DNA of 64,000 bases from Arabidopsis thaliana (GCF_000001735.4 NC_003074.8:11098101-11162100); one strand, 5' to 3'. Counted from the stretch's first letter, positions 38,140-50,972 are shown. Notes: generated from the sequence alone by a model not told the origin. Made by a program: numbers and translations.

Positions 38140-39442
38140 TCAGTAAGAGGGAATGGCTGCAAAACGGTACCCTTCAGCTCCTCTCCATGAGTAGTAAGCA
38201 ATTCGGGTCTCGTAGAAACCTGTAGCCACAATAGTGAAATGTGTCAAGGCCATGAAAATCACTGCTTTACTCACAGCATACATAGGTAAAGAGAACAAAA
38301 AAAGAAACGATGATTTCAAAAGGCAAAGAACACAAGCTGTGTCTACTTGATCCAACTCACTCAATGTCTACATGAAACAACAAGATTCTGTTTTCGAATC
38401 ATGCATCCAGCAACATGGAGGAACTTAGAAGCATAAATAGCTAAAGAGAACATAATTTCAACTTAACAAAGAACACAATCAATGTCTAGTTGATCCAACA
38501 CTCAATCTCTACAATCCACATCTACCAACAGATTCCACAAGGCTTTCAAATCAAACAATAAGCATTGACATTAAGTATGAAGAAAGAATAGATAGTTTCA
38601 ACTCAAGCATTGTCTACTTGATCTAACTCGCTCAGTTTCCACATCAAAAAAACAGATTCCACAAGGGTTTTTGAATCAAACATAATACACTCAGTACAAC
38701 AACTGAAGAAATTCAGAGGCATGCAACACTCAATCTCCACAATCCACATCTACCAACAGATTCCACAAGGCTTTCAAATCAAACAATAAGCATTAACATT
38801 AAGTATGAAGAAAGAATAGATAGTTTCAACTCAAGCACTGTCTACTTGATCTAACTCGCTCAGTTTCCACATCAAACAACAGATTCCACAAGGGTTTATG
38901 AATTAAACATAATACACTCAGAACAACAACTGAAGAAACTCAAGAGGTATAAATACCTAACGAGAACACAATTTCAACAGACAAAGAACACAATATGTGT
39001 CTCTAGTTGATCTAAATCACTCAATCTCCACACTAAACAACAGATTCCACAAGGTCTTTCAAAACAACATCATGCATTTAGCCATTTACATATCCAACGA
39101 CACGAGGAACACAATAAGCAAAATAAATAAAAAAGACGAAGAATTCGAACTCTTACCAGGGAGAAAAGTAAGGATCCCAAGAACAAGTAACGCATAACCT
39201 TGAGAGCTATCTCCTTCCATGTGACCAATGAAGATAAAAAACGACAAAAGAAGAAGCAAGCAACCAAGAAACAAAAGAAACACAGCTAATGCTATAGATT
39301 TCCATGGAACTCTATCAAATGCTTTCGGTGAATAATCGAACCGAGGATCGAAATCTCTCCTTTCACCAACACCATTTCCATAGCCTTCATCATCTTCATC
39401 TCCTGGAAGCTGTGCATACCGTACACTTCTCCTTGACGCCAT
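38140..39442 (-). CDS. DUF872 / TMEM230-like membrane protein
   Basis: Two coding exons, 39157-39442 and 38140-38219, joined GT-AG in phase 1, give 121 residues. The start MASRRSVRYAQLPGDEDDEG is followed by an acidic region and DFDPRFDYSPKAFDRVPW. Two hydrophobic segments follow: IALAVFLLFLGCLLLLLSFFIFIG (about 50-73) and YALLVLGILTFLPGFYETRIAYY (about 83-105). The tail YSWRGAEGYRFAAIPSY is the conserved end of the TMEM230/DUF872 family. Human TMEM230 works in vesicle trafficking; the plant function is unknown. A 5' UTR intron (donor at 39648-39649) lies upstream. The coding intron holds a tandem duplication. I believe it is AT3G29170. Confidence 0.9.
38511..38950. repeat. 228-bp tandem duplication in the DUF872 intron
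   Basis: Units start ACAATCCACATCTACC at 38511 and 38739 and run to about 38950 with only a few differences. Shorter related blocks (CACAAGG, CTCAATCTC) at 38340-38470 and 38990-39060 suggest older rounds of the same duplication. Confidence 0.8.
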
Positions 39443-39901
39443 TTACTAATCAGCAAAACCACAACACAACACATAGATGGATCATAAACACCATAAGTTC
39501 GAATCTGTATCTAAAACTAGAATCAATCAGGAACGAAAATTCCCACGCAAAACCAAACCGATTCCAAATTAATTACTAATCAGAACGACGACTAATAATC
39601 TGATACAACTATGAGTAATAAGAGAGAGAGGGCTTGCGGAGGAACTCACCGGAATTTTGGTTACTCCGCCGGGAAGATCAAGATCGAACTAGGATTCGGA
39701 TCTACTTTGACGAAAATGGTTCTTCACTTCTTCTTCATCCGTAACGACGCGTTTTGGGTTTGATAATTTACTGATTAAATCCTATACGTTTACTAAATTT
39801 ATATTTGAGCCCTGTATTAATTTATGAATTTTAAAACCCCATTCTTTCAAAAAAGAAAAAAAAGTTTTCTTAGAGTAGAGAAAACTGGAAGGACCAATGC
39901 C

Positions 39902-40269
39902 TTTTTTTTTTTTTTTTTGTCATGCATAATTTATATAGAAACTGCTACACTCCAATAAAGGAGGTCTTGATTACAAGGGAAGAAAACCAAGCCATGAAGG
40001 CTAAGCAATTCGCTGCTACAAAAGCCAAGCGAAAACCATAACAACAGAAAATTACAAGATAGATACAGGCGAACATACAACTCAAGCAATAAACGATATC
40101 TTGGAGTCCATGAACCTTGACAACCATAGAGCATATGAGATGAAACGACGCCTTGGGGAACAGAGAGCACATATAGTGATCTGTTGGGAACAGAGAGCAC
40201 ATGTAGTGGTCTGTTGTTCATGATTGATACTGCAACTAGGGCAGAAAATACAATCCTAATTCCGGCTAA
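39902..40269 (-). mobile_element. Short retroposon with poly-A tail (truncated LINE or SINE)
   Basis: On the minus strand it ends in an A run (T run 39902-39919). CAATGCC occurs at 39895-39901 and 40270-40276 as a likely target duplication. An internal segment around GGGAACAGAGAGCACAT is duplicated in tandem at 40157-40220. No pol III boxes or enzyme motifs are evident, so a 5'-truncated LINE 3' end is more likely than a SINE. Confidence 0.55.
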
Positions 40270-40276
40270 CAATGCC

Positions 40277-42843
40277 TTTCTCTTTTCTATTTTAATCTTT
40301 GAGAGAGAGGAAGTCTTCTCCGATGTTCCACTTTGGCTCCGGCAACGGCCAGCTTTTTTAGTGGTGTTGGTCAGCTTTACTCTAGCGTCGTTGGCTTTCT
40401 TAGCAACGTCGGCTATTTTCTGAATTTGTTTTTTGTTTTTCTTTCCTTTGTCTCTCTTTAACTTCAGTTTTCTTAAGTTTCATTACTTTAATTAGATCCT
40501 TACATATGGGTGTGTAGTTCTTTGCTCCTCCTTTGCTTAAAGGGTTTATTTTGTTCTTCAAACTTCTTGGTTTTAATCAATTAAGAACAAATTGAAGTTG
40601 CAGAGCAAAGTCACGTTTAGTATCTTTGGTTTTTTTGGAAGTAATTAGGCTTAATTTCTGGACTGATGCTTTGGATGATTGAATTTTTATTCTCAGGTTT
40701 GATGAAAGCAAATCCCAAATATCTAATTTTCCTTATCGATTGAAAAGCTTTTAACTGAAGAAGAAGAAGAAGAAGATGAAGAAGATTTACAGGTCTACAT
40801 CAAGTGGAGTCATAATCCATCAAAACTCAATTGAAATTTCGCCTTGTTTCTTTGGGCGAAGAAGATGAATGACCTTCCCAACAATTTCGGCTTGAAAGGA
40901 AGCTTCCAACGTCACTGCAACTTTCCGGTGATCGGAGACTCCCTCATCTTCAACTTCGCACGTGTCATCCATTCTGTTTTTCACTTGTCACGTGTGTCTA
41001 CACTACCTTTCCTTCACGCTAAGGATTTACATTTAGGCATTGGGCTTTTATTTGTTGTTCCTTTACTTAAGGGTTTTCCTTGTTGGGTTTGGTTTTCATT
41101 TTCAGATCCAGTAGAAAATAATGGCCCATGTTTGTTTTGGTTTACTCATAACCAAACATTGTATGGTTTCTTTGGCTTATTAATAATACTGAAACATCAG
41201 TGACAAAAAAAATAGTAGGAAAAACTGAGAACCCAACGATTTTATAGGTAATTCAGTTATCAAAAATTCATCCAAAATAAACTGATTAAATAATCGTGTT
41301 TCCCTGGTAATCGGGTGATTTAATATCAAAAATTCATTTGAAATAAACCAAACAAATAATTGGGTCGGATCAGATTTTGGTTTATTTCAGTTTTTGAATT
41401 TCTGCCGAACTGAACCAATTTTTTGGGTTTCTCGGGCTAAAACCAATTATACTCGGTTAAAATCAGTTTAATTTTGGTTAATTTCGGTAAAAATTTTGTC
41501 TAAAAAAAAATAATTCGGATAACCAATTGGTAAATTTTGTCGGTTTTTTGAACATAAATCTCAATCTTTCCTAATTGAACGGAATGTCAAACCAATTTCT
41601 ACCGATAACTAAAAAACTCGGTTTGGTTCGGGTTGGTACAATCGAGTAAACGGCATGCCTACGATGAACCAAAGTTTATATTCAAATCAAATTTTGTAAT
41701 AATCTGAATGTACATAGGTTTTTTCAATAGAAAACTATCTAAACTGAATTTTGGCCTAATGCAAATCTAGCTCAAATTTTGTGAAATTTAATTATTAACT
41801 AAAATTCATTAAAAATTAATAGTTTGGGTAATTACATTGATGTTATCATTTTTTATCGCTTTGAATCTATTGCTCTTGTTTGGTTTCTTCTTGTGTTTTT
41901 TTTTCCCTTTTATTTACATTCATTTAGCCTTTGTACATCTTATGTTTCATGGCGAGAAAGTATAACTTTAGTCATTTTTAGGTGTGAAAGTGCATTGGAC
42001 CGAGATAGATGCGTAGAATTGAAAGAAGAGTGAATGGAAGCACGATGCCGACCAAGATCTCATCCAATGATTGGCCACTCATTATAAAGTATGGGAGATT
42101 GGAAGTGGTCATGGAAAGAATGTATGTGAATTTGAAGGTTATATTGAGCTACAAGAATCTCAGACCAGCTACATCATTATAGAGGGATTTAGTTGTTGGT
42201 TGAAGAGAGATTTAATCCGTGAAGTAATCCCAAACGAAAACGACTGGTCCCATCCAACCCAACTAAACGACTGATTAATATATCAGCGAAAGGTGTCAGG
42301 GATAAATTAGTTTGAATGACCACCCTTGAAGCTTTTTTTGGCAGGCTGGTCAATATCCAATTTGTCATATTAGTTAGTCCAATCTGATTTGGCCAACTTT
42401 TCATGTGAATACTTTTTTTTAGCAACTTTTAAACCTTGATTTGGCGTTTATGCTTTTATTCGTTGGTTTTTTAAGAAAACATTTGAAACACTTCATGAGT
42501 TTTGCTTATTTTTCATTCATGCTTGTTCATCCATTATGTGTGATTAGTTTCTTTAGTTGGTAATAGGTTAGATAAAATCATAAAATAGGATGTTTAATGG
42601 TTGATTCTTGATGCTTATAGCTAACTATTAATTTCTCATTTTTAAAGTGTACCCATAGCTAAATTTGACTTGATCTCTCTTAGATATATAGATCTTCTAG
42701 GGTTAAATATAATTTAATTTCTCATGTTTAGTGGTTAATTGATGTTTATGCTCATTGTTCTCTTCATCCAAATGGACGAAAGAAAGAAATCTTTATTTAT
42801 TATTGTTAGTATCGAGAGCCGAACTTAACAAAAACAATAAAAC
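40277..42843. other. Intergenic, no assigned gene
   Basis: Holds a 119-residue frame at 40844-41203 with no family match, ending near a CAGTGACAAAAAAAA retroposon-like tail, and a GGTTTATTTCGGTT type cryptic repeat at 41260-41650. Nothing else was recognised. Confidence 0.4.
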
Positions 42844-42859
42844 AAGATTGAAAACAAAA

Positions 42860-43024
42860 CCAACGAGCTATTGGCCTAGTGATAAATCTCTCAAGTGGAG
42901 GTGTTGTGTTCGAGGCACGTTGGAAGGGATTTCTTCTCCAAAGAAGATGAATTTAATCTGGTTTGTGTCCTACCTCTGAAAAATGTAGGGCTTTTAAATT
43001 TGAACTTCCAGATATATAAAAAAA
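42860..43024 (+). mobile_element. SINE with perfect 16-bp target duplication
   Basis: Exact repeats AAGATTGAAAACAAAA at 42844-42859 and 43025-43040 flank the element. The head has an A box around GGCCTAGTGAT (42873-42883) and a B box around GTTCGAGGC (42908-42916), the pol III promoter pair of tRNA-derived SINEs. The body ends in a T-rich stretch and an A-rich tail. It resembles the Brassicaceae SB/S1-type SINEs. The perfect duplication suggests a young insertion. Confidence 0.88.
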
Positions 43025-43040
43025 AAGATTGAAAACAAAA

Positions 43041-44257
43041 GATCTTTATTCAACAACTCAACATTCGACCGTTACAAAAATTTGCCGAGCTTACAAATTG
43101 CTAAAAACTAAATTATACCAAAATAAGTCGGAATGCCGAGCTTGATTACACTCTCAATTATCAGATATCCTTTATTGACACCATTCTACCTTTATTTATA
43201 GTATAATGTGATGAGTCTAGGTCTTATTCTCGATCAATGTAAGATCTCTCTTTAAGGAGGCTATGCTCATCTCCTTCTAGAAGATAGGCCCATCTTTGCT
43301 CTTTTATGCGATGGACCGAACCTCATTGACTTCTTTTTACTTTTGGTTGACTTTCCATGCCCACCAATTTTATTTTTTTATATATTTTTTTCTCTAAAAC
43401 TAAACTAAATCAGACCCAAACCAAAAATTCTGAACTGAATTAGACTATTTATAATGGCCTATTGAAAAAATTAATTCAATAGTTAAATGCTTACAATGGG
43501 ATATTGAATAAAGAAATGAATTCTAACTAGATTTAATGGTGTTGAACCGATTCTGTTGAATTGTTAACAATGAATCCCTCATTGCCACTTGTCATTAAAT
43601 AATTGGAGACAGAAATTGTGGAGAGAGTTAAATATAGATAGGACATGTGTTATTCTTTTATTTGTTACTGAAATTTTTGATATATTTTTTTTTGAATTAT
43701 TAGAGATCAATTATCTTATAAAATATTTATTTGTTTTAAATTATTTTAACACTAAAATTTATCATTTTTCAAACTCTATAAATAAAGACTTGTTTCATTT
43801 GATTTGGACACAAAAAAAAATACATCTATTTTCACTATAAAGTTTTGTAATTTTATTTGTTTTGATAATGACTATCTCTATTTCGTCTTTATTTTTCATT
43901 TTTAATTAATAATATAAAATAAAAAGTAAAACAAAAAATAATTTAACTCGTAATTATTTTAATTTATTTTCAATCGGTAATTAATCTTAATATGTTATCA
44001 CAAATTTAAAACATAAAAGAAAAGAAAAATAATAAAATAAAAATGGTGGGGTAGGGTGTTGAATTTTATTAAACAAACTATTCTAAAGGTATAAACTTTG
44101 AATGAATATTGAATTATTATGTGGAAGAGAGAGAAAAAGATGTGGAAGAGAGAGAAAATAATGTAGAGGGTGCTCAATGAAAAGAACCATTGTTTTATAT
44201 ACATGGGTTTCCTGAATTTTCCAACCTAACTATTTAAAACTCATCGTTCCCCCATAC
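43041..44257. other. Intergenic, possible MITE
   Basis: About 43445-44205 begins with ATTTATAATGGCCTATTGAA and ends with TCAATGAAAAGAACCATTGT, which are imperfectly complementary and could be terminal repeats of a non-autonomous DNA transposon. Very AT-rich and non-coding. Confidence 0.35.
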
Positions 44258-44279
44258 TTTTTTCCTCTGAAAAAACAAC

Positions 44280-44302
44280 CATCAACTTTAATATTTCTGA
44301 AA
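44280..44302. repeat. MULE left terminal inverted repeat core
   Basis: 23 bases exactly complementary to 49839-49861. Confidence 0.85.
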
Positions 44303-44473
44303 AAACAAATTTCTCACTAAACCGTGTCAAACCACAAATTCGCGTTACGATTATCCACATAATTACCCACGACCCGTTTCGATATGACGTCGTTTCCTTC
44401 ATTGGTTTTATTCCCAAAATTACCCAAAAACAACGTCGTTTTCTTGAGAGGTGATTTGAGAAGATCCAGCAGC

Positions 44474-47400
44474 CTACAATAGAAGGAGAAAGATAAACAT
44501 ATGACATTTACAATGAGAAAGTAAGACATCAATAATATTAGAAAATATACATACCTCTACACCAATTTCTTCTTGATTATTTGTCTTTTTACCGTTACCA
44601 TTCTTCTCACCCTTCTTCTCTTTAGGGAACTTCTTACATCTTGCTGCATTGTGTCCAGCCTCCTTACATGATTTGCAATGAATTGTCGCCGCTTTCCTGC
44701 TTAGCTTGCGTACTTCTAGTTCACCCGACTTCTTCTTCTTTGGTGATTCATGTTTACCTTTGACCCGGTCGAAATTCTTCTTCTCACCTTTCTTTCTGCC
44801 AGGTGGAATAGGTGCTTCTGGTACGGTTATCAGAGCATAGCCAGTAGGCCAGTACATTTGGTCTCTAACAGGTTCAGGCGTTGTATCATACTGCTCTTTC
44901 CAAATAAACGTACAAAACAATGGTATAACATAATCTTCAACATTCTTCTTCTCATACATGACTGCTGCATAAGCATGTTCAGATGGAATGCCTGTGATTG
45001 GCCACTTGCAGCATGAGCAATCCCATGAGATTGCTCAGTCGTCAAGTTCACATGGTTAGAACTACCATCAACCCAAACCTCATACTTGCCATGTGTTCTT
45101 TTGTAACTTCACACCTCATAGCATCCTCTTCTTCCTTGGCCAGAATATCTGATACATACTTAGAGACAGATTTCTTCCATCTTCTAATCTTTTCCTTTCT
45201 CTTACTTATATGTGTCATAGATTTTCTTCTTATTGTTTCCATCATTGGAACCAATGCCTTGGCCCTAGCTTTGACAATTGTGGCATTAAACGATTCAGTT
45301 GCATTGTTGTCCACATTCTCACAAAAACTCTCGTGCATAAACCAAGCTCTACACCAATTCTTTGGTTCCTCACGCATGACATCTTCATACAAAGGCAGAT
45401 CATAAGCTCTCTGATGATTCAAGTTTGCTCGATATTCAGCCTCACTGTAACTCCAAACTAAGTGCCACACATGCTTCTTCAACTCGTCTTTATTTGGATG
45501 CCGCTTTTTAAGGTTCTTAACTATATGCTTGACACAAGGTCTGTGTTCATTTGGTAATACATTCTTGACAAAACTTATAATTCCCTACAAAAAAAGCCAC
45601 AAAAAAACTCAGGTTCAAGTCTAACACGTACTAACAAGCACTATAATAACATATTCCAATTCAAAAGACACTTTAACTAACACGTACCTTGCACCTATCT
45701 GATATAACCTCATAGTCACTGCCATCTTTCAGGTTCAAGTCTTGCTTCACCTGATTCAAGAACCAAAGCCAATTTTCTGCATTCTCGGATTGAACAGTTG
45801 CCCACGCCACAGGGTATATTTGGTTGTTTGCATCATGACCAATAGCAGTAAAAAGGCAACCTTTAACTGCATGCTTCAAGAAGGTTCCATCTATCCCTAT
45901 GAGTGGCCTACAAAGGTAGAATGCATTCTTCATTGCTCCAAGACATACGTAGATCCGGTTGAATACATGATTCCCTTTGGCATCAGTAATTGTATCAACA
46001 ATTGCAGTTGATCCCTTATTTGAGCTCATGATTTCAGCAACATACCCTCGAAGATGAGCAAATTGTTGCTCATATTCGTCTTTCAGCCACTTCAGAGCCA
46101 GACATCTCCCTGTCTGAACTTGTCCTATACTACTCACCAACTTCCACTATTCTTTGATATGCCTTTGAATGTTAAGAGACATGTAATTAGGCTGCAACCT
46201 CAGCTTGTCCATAAACAATCTTCCAATCACTCGACTCTTCTTTTCTTTTTTTTCGCAAACACCATTTATATTAAATTATCGGGAAGAGAGTCTCCGCTAG
46301 AGAAAGCCATTCAGGAACCGATGTGCTTACATGGGAAAAAGACTATTTCGAGCCTGAGCTTTTTTAGCTAGACAATGTGCTCAAGTATTAGAACTACGAG
46401 GAAGAAATCTAATATGAAAAGAAGGAAAAAAACAAACTAAAGATCGATAGGAAGCCAATTCCGCTGCGAATGTCGGCCAATCATCTTGGTTGTCAATGAT
46501 AAAAATCAGGTCTGAACAATCTGAAGCAAAAGTACAAGAGGTATCGCCAATAGAGATCATGCATCCCATAGTCCATAACAAAGAGTCAAATTTCGCATGA
46601 AGCGGTGATAAGCTTCGACGAGCACTCTTGAGACCAAGATGGAGGACTAAGTCTTGTCGAACAAGATCCCATCCATGCCCGCTTAAAGGGTCATCGGCAT
46701 GCCAGGAGGCATCAAGTTGACATTCAGGGAGCAGGGTGAGCGGGGTCTGAGAAGAACCTAGGAAAGGGATTATGGTATAGGTACATCTTCTTTTAGAGTT
46801 GCTTGTTTCCAAACAGTTGCCTCTTGAAGTGCCAAAGCCAAAGTTTCAGGGGGAGGTTCCCTGAAGTTCTTAAAAATAAAACGATTTCTACTTTTCCAGA
46901 TATACCAAAGTATCCGTGGAAAGAGTTCCAACACCTCCTCTCCGATTCCAAATTCTCGGCCGCGCCAGAAAAAGAAAGTCAAAATTATAGAAGATGGAAT
47001 TTCTAGGGAAGATATTCCCTGAGGAAAGAATAGGCGATAATGCCCAAATATGTCAGGAAGATGGACAATGAAAAAGGAGATGGTTGATTGTCTCTTCTGT
47101 TTCTCCGTAACGAGGGCACCCTCTATTCGTACCCATATGACGATAAGTCAAATTTTGACAAGTGGCTAGACAACCAAAAATACATTGCCAGGCGAAATGC
47201 ATAAGCTTCCGCGTAGTTTTAAGCTTACATACTTGTGCCTGAAGTACCGAAACACCTGGTCCCTGAAAAGGAGGGTCACAAGTAGGACGAGATAGATCTC
47301 TCGTGACCCAATATCCTGACTTAACAGTATAATTACCGAATTTAGTGTGAGACTAGCTAAAACCATCACTCAAGTAGGTACGACTTGGGCGAATCCATAA

Positions 47401-49568
47401 AATGAGTAGAATATCAAAGGGATCGATCAAGGCTTGGAGACGGTCCAGTTTCCACATCTTTGTGTGTTTGGTCGATTAAATCATTGACATAGAGTATTGA
47501 CGTAGAGTAGAGGATCTCTTATGTCAAGAATGCTCTTAGCTGGCCGTGCAGAAATTGTGAGAATCCATGGATCTTTCCAAACTCGAGTCAGCATTCCAGA
47601 TCCTATAGTCCTCCGAAGCCTCGAGACAAGAAGCGGTTTAGCTACCATTATACTCCTCCATTCAAAAGACGGTCGATTTGATGCTCCTACATGCAAAGAG
47701 TCGCTATAACGAAAATATCTTCCCTCAACACCCTACTTAGAAGAGAGTTCGGGAATCGGATTAGTCGCCAGAGTTGCTTAGCTAGTAAGGCTAGATTAAA
47801 TTCTTCAAGTGTTCTAAAACCAAGACCACCTTCAGAGTGTGGGGTACAAAATTTTTCTCATGCTATCCAACGAATGCCATTACTATTTTCATTAATTTTC
47901 CACCAGAAATTAGCAATGGCACTACTCAGCTTGGAACGGATAGCTTTAGGAAGTAAAAAATACGACATAACATATGTCGAAAGAGCTCGCACTACAAAAT
48001 TTATGAGGATCTCTTTGCCACTTAAGACAAGAATTTGGCTGACCATGTATTTAGCCGTTTTTGAAGTCTATCTCGTACAAATGATTACACTTAAGTTTTA
48101 GAACCATGAATTTTCTGAGGTAAACCCAAGTAAGTCCCCATACCTGACAGTATTGTCCACGTCATGGCCAAACATTACAGATGACTTAGCAGCATTGAGC
48201 TGTTGTCTTGAAGCCTCGCCATAAATGCTGAGAATATTGATAATCTCTTGACCCTGAGATGGATCTACTTTGTAGAAAAAAGGACTATCATCTGCAAACA
48301 GTAAATGGGATGTAGATGGACTTGCACGAGATATTTGAAGGCCTTGAATCCGCCCATTCCACTCTGCATCTTTAAGGTTTGCTACTAAAACTTCCGTACA
48401 TAAGATAAATAGGAAAGGGGAAATAGGATCGCCTTGTCGGATTTCCCTCGTTGGTTTAATGAAACCCCTTGGTGCCCCATTTAGGAGGACTCTATACGAA
48501 ACTTAGGAGATGCAAAAAATTATCATGTTTACCCATTTCTGCACAAACCCCATCTTTAACATGAGTGCACGTAAAAATGACCACTCCACTCAGTCATAAG
48601 CTTTACTCATATCAGTCTTTATACCCATAAACTTATTTCTGCATGCCGGATTGGTCCGTAGAGCATGGAAGTTTTCTTGGGCTATAAAAATATTATCTGT
48701 GATAAGTCTCCCTGCCACAAAGGCTGATTGAGTCTCGAATATTAAATCCGGAAGAATTTCTTGAGACAGCAACTTAATACTTTTGAAATAACCTTGTAGC
48801 TTACATTACAAAGGCTCACTCGGCTCTTTAGTAGACTACATTGTCCATTAGGAATACAACTATGATCAAGACATATGGTCTTCAAAACCCACATCTGCAG
48901 ATCCGAATTATATGATCAGTAGACATACCAGTCACAACCCTTCTTTTGAGCACACCTAAAACTTATTTTATCCTTCTCCCACCTATTTTGCTTAATGTTT
49001 AGCCTATTCTTCATAGCATAATGTAACATAACCTCTTTGAACTCAAACCCAGTGAAAAATGTTTTACCTATAACTAACTTATCACCTGATGCCAACCTAA
49101 TTTTCCTATCTTTAGTGACCACGGGATCCTAATCTGCATCACAACTCTCTGGTATTTCATCACGCCGAATCTGAAACTCATCAAACCAATTTGCCACGGC
49201 TTCCTCTATCTCGAACTCGAACCTCTCCATTATGTCTTCTTCACACAGATCTTTCGTCTCTTTTCTCCCCGATTTCTTCTCTCTTTGCCTTACTTCAGAA
49301 TCAACATCGTCCTTCTCGCCTTCATGTCGTTTCCTGTTCCTTCGGCTTTCATCTCCATCTTTCTCACCCTTACTTTCATTGTCGGAGTCGTCTCCTCCAT
49401 CATTGTCACTATCGCCGTCTCCCTCATCGCCGCTTTCACTTTCACTGTCCGCCGTTTCGACCTCATTCCACTCTCCGGACCCTCAAAATCAGGATCATCT
49501 GGATCGCTCTGATACACTAAATCTTCCTCGTGTTCATAACTCGACGAAGCCCCATACCAGAATGACAT
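44474..49568 (-). pseudogene. MuDR-type transposase, interrupted
   Basis: N-terminus at 49568 (MSFWYGASSSYEHEEDLVYQ), then an acidic region in another frame, then the plant MuDR N-terminal domain (VIGKTFFTGFEFKEVMLHYA, RCAQKKGCDWYVY; 49122-48916). After the LINE, the MULE catalytic domain reads RPLIGIDGTFLKHAVKGCLFTAIGHDANNQIYPVAWA (46140-45673) and the region with CRAWFMHESFCENVDNNATESFNA (45482-45048). A SWIM-like CSCCKW around 45000 and a zinc knuckle CKSCKEAGHNAARC (44680) finish it. Frameshifts, stops and the LINE make it inactive. DDE-type catalytic Asp is in IGIDGTF. Confidence 0.88.
46240..48815 (-). mobile_element. 5'-truncated LINE nested in the MULE
   Basis: A 13-bp target duplication, TCACTCG[A/G]CTCTT, lies at 46227-46239 and 48816-48828 with one mismatch. 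The 3' end is an A-rich tail. The element starts inside reverse transcriptase (LCNVSYKVISKVLS) and continues through LIFETQSAFVAGRLITDN and IKTDMSKAYD, then LSTYVMSYFLLPKAIRSKL and the zf-RVT/RNase H region (WHADDPLSGHGWDLVRQD). Several stops and shifts are present. Truncation at the 5' end is usual for target-primed reverse transcription. Confidence 0.85.
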
Positions 49569-49838
49569 AATTTCAAAGAAAACCCATAAATCTCAAAAAT
49601 CCCCCTTTCTCTCTAGAACCCTAATTTTTCAATCGATCGAACAATCGATTGGGTTTGGTTTTTTTTGGGAAAACAAAACAAAGGTGAAACGACGTCGTTT
49701 CAAGAAGAATCATGATTACTTATGTGGGTAATCGTAATTGTGGAACAGTAAACGCGATTTTGTGGTTAAACCCGCTTTAATAACTAGTTTAATTGGAGGC
49801 ATATTTTCTCGGATGAATCCAAAAATATACAATATTTG

Positions 49839-49861
49839 TTTCAGAAATATTAAAGTTGATG
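49839..49861. repeat. MULE right terminal inverted repeat core
   Basis: 23 bases exactly complementary to 44280-44302. Confidence 0.85.
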
Positions 49862-49880
49862 ATTGTATTTCACGAAGAAT

Positions 49881-50972
49881 ATACATCAGTTTATAAATAA
49901 TTTAGGTTGGAAAATTCAAAAAACCTTATATACATCAGTTTTACATTTTTTTTTTTCGTCCAGTTTTACCGAACTTACTGCTATGACTGTAATTAGGCAA
50001 TTATTAATTTACTCATATAATTATCAAATAATAAATTACGCTTTTTTAAAAAAAAATCGTTTTGGTAATTTTGCAATTAATAAAACCCAAAGATAATCTT
50101 CTCTCCCCTGACTCTCGTTTCCTCTCTCTTTCTCTCTTCCTTTACAGAGAAAGCAGAGAGAGAGACAAAGGGAAAGCTAAATCCGTGACCCGGATCCGAA
50201 ATAATCGGGTTTTCAAAATCTAATTCCTCTTATCTTCTCTCTTCTTCTTCTTCCTGGGTTCTTCCCAAAATTCAATTTCATTAAAAGGGCACTGCCCTTT
50301 ATCATGCCTAAAATTCTCAGGTACCTAATCAAGATTCTTCTTTAAATTCCTCCACATTGTGTTCGGATCTATTCTAATTCCGCTACGTATGAAACATGAT
50401 CGTCATAGATTCGTAAAGTTTGAGTCTTTTTTTTTTGGTAGTGTCTGATTATTTGAATAAAGTTTTGATTTTTATTTGATGATTCTGTTTCCTGTTTTCA
50501 ACGTTTTTTTCTCATTGATGATGTTGACGTTATGAAGTCATATTTTTATGTTTAAGATTTGTATCTGAAAGTGATTGAATTTTACCAATTAGTGTTGGTT
50601 TTGTTATTTGAGAATTCTCTGTTTGAGATTTTTCTTATGAGTATAGTTTTTAATATTGAGATTTGTTGTTGTTGTTGTTGTTGTTGTTGTTACATGTTAT
50701 TGTGTCCCACTTACTCTTTTAATTGGGTACACTTTTTGAGCTGGCTACATTATTTTATAGTTGAGAGATTGTTTTATTGTATTTGACTTGGTTGTTGATT
50801 CTTCAAAACTTGGTCCCAATGTTAGTAATAAGACAGAATGAAACAACTAGTTTCTCTATGTGGGTCTTAACTATCTTTATTTGAAAGCTGTGTTTATATG
50901 TTGCAGATTTCTTATTCTTATACTTACATTACATGTTTTTGTTGAACAGGATCTAAATAAAAGTATAGAACA
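49881..50972 (+). promoter_or_regulatory. Promoter and 5' leader of the DUF1336 gene
   Basis: A CT-rich segment at 50100-50290, typical of Arabidopsis 5' leaders, then intron-like T-rich DNA with a TTG microsatellite (about 50663-50691), then an acceptor TTGAACAG at 50949 before the ATG. The leader therefore seems to contain at least one intron. Confidence 0.45.

Larger units (their letters stand above)
44258..49880 (-). mobile_element. Mutator-like element (MULE) with long inverted ends
   Basis: A perfect 23-bp inverted repeat (CATCAACTTTAATATTTC on the left) lies at 44280-44302 and 49839-49861. Homology continues inward as AACCACAAA[T/A]TCGCG (44330-44344 and 49753-49767) and GACGTCGTTTC, giving terminal repeats of roughly 120 bp left and 180 bp right. 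Long terminal repeats around a MuDR-type transposase are the MULE hallmark. The exact outermost base and the 9-bp target duplication were not resolved. A LINE is nested inside. Confidence 0.85.

Noticed and set aside
40844-41203. 119-residue plus-strand frame
   Set aside because: Composition of translated non-coding DNA, no recognised family, next to an A-rich retroposon-like tail.
49191-49570. Serine/proline-rich plus-strand frames
   Set aside because: Complement of the acidic N-terminal region of the MULE transposase; repetitive codons produce open antisense frames.
50663-50691. Functional TTG repeat element
   Set aside because: A simple microsatellite within leader intron sequence; no further signal.
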